Below, one piece after another: positions 63,863-64,000 of a stretch of 64,000 nt of DNA. A model generated the notes under the pieces. It had not been told where the DNA came from. It did no database searches and saw only the letters and a list, made by a program, of their open reading frames with translations. Both the position numbers and the translations under genes were made by a program. Positions within the stretch are counted from its first letter, which is position 1. Each line of letters begins with the position of its first letter. The DNA comes from Ketobacter sp964016105. Lineage in GTDB: Bacteria > Pseudomonadota > Gammaproteobacteria > Pseudomonadales > Ketobacteraceae. The DNA lies in contig CAXHEX010000001.1 in NCBI GenBank assembly GCA_964016105.1, positions 1 through 64,000 on the forward strand. The letters run 5' to 3'.

Positions 63863-63987
63863 ACAACGCTGTTGATTAAATGTTCCCAAATGTAAAAACT
63901 TTTTCCTTTTTGCATACACTGGGAAACCTCATTACATTAATGGGTTAAGATTCTCCGAATAACTAAAAATAAAACGGATCTAATCAC

Positions 63988-64000
63988 ATGGGCACTTCCG
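63988..64000 (+). CDS. Possible start of a further gene (cut by the window end)
   Basis: ATG 63988 follows an AT-rich region and a weak CGGAT, and opens MGTS. Too short to identify; the position next to exaC and AraC would suit a gene of alcohol metabolism. Confidence 0.3.

Noticed and set aside
1..64000. CRISPR arrays, tRNA/rRNA genes, insertion sequences or prophage
   Set aside because: No regularly spaced repeats, no cloverleaf-like or rRNA-like sequence and no transposase, integrase or phage gene were seen on either strand.

Overview
The window reads as chromosomal DNA of a free-living, probably marine, Gram-negative gammaproteobacterium. Supporting features are many lipobox lipoproteins, outer-membrane beta-barrels, an RND tripartite pump, MscS, SelO, a YpfJ-type metallopeptidase, a wax-ester synthase/DGAT and several lipid- or hydrocarbon-type oxygenases. 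An oil- or lipid-degrading lineage such as Ketobacter, Alcanivorax or Marinobacter relatives would fit, but that is inference from gene content. I see no tRNA, rRNA, CRISPR array, phage or insertion sequence.

Layout. (1) 1-3735: an accessory patch with two Fe(II)/2-oxoglutarate oxygenase genes, a decayed tandem duplication, and a two-gene RiPP locus: a microviridin/marinostatin-like graspetide precursor (2352-2657) followed by one MvdD-type ATP-grasp ligase (2737-3735). (2) 3744-5855: an alpha/beta-hydrolase lipoprotein whose 3' end also survives as fragments at 1912-2004 and about 117-179. (3) 6093-14934: an oxygenase-rich metabolic cluster. It has a Baeyer-Villiger monooxygenase, a LysR regulator, a Rieske oxygenase, a small unknown protein, a TauD-type dioxygenase, a SnoaL-like protein, a carboxymuconolactone-decarboxylase-family protein, a cytochrome P450 and an AraC regulator. 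(4) 14997-28974: mixed sensory and lipid/phosphoester genes: a PDC sensor protein, a CHASE2-TPR protein, a DUF4442 thioesterase-like protein, a 7TM diguanylate cyclase, a phytase-like esterase, a CPBP protease, a metallophosphoesterase, a parvulin-like protein, a sterol-desaturase-family enzyme and an endonuclease/exonuclease/phosphatase protein. (5) 29131-35769: three tandem CocE/NonD-type hydrolase lipoproteins. (6) 35841-43004: a LEA2-fold lipoprotein, wax-ester synthase, a lipocalin-like protein, a chloramphenicol-phosphotransferase-like kinase, a zinc metallopeptidase, a zinc-sensing diguanylate cyclase, a VOC protein and a small lipoprotein. (7) 43110-51237: an overlapping operon for an RND efflux pump and its two-component system. 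(8) 51285-53360: a VWA protein with a VPEID-type C-terminal sorting signal, and MscS. (9) 53509-59539: an operon of three porin-like barrels (the first frameshifted), a small PstS-like periplasmic protein and a HAMP-PAS-GGDEF diguanylate cyclase. (10) 59555-64000: SelO, an ExaC-type aldehyde dehydrogenase with an AraC regulator, and the first bases of another gene.

The most notable element is the graspetide locus. Its C-terminal core keeps the Thr, Ser and Asp residues that form the two ester rings of microviridin and marinostatin. It has lost both partners of the microviridin lactam (Lys to Ala, final Glu to His), and the locus has only one ligase. Sequence and gene content therefore agree on a bicyclic, ester-only product. 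The oxygenase cluster at 6-14 kb and the porin/PstS-like/diguanylate-cyclase operon at 53.5-59.5 kb are the other candidates for undescribed systems.
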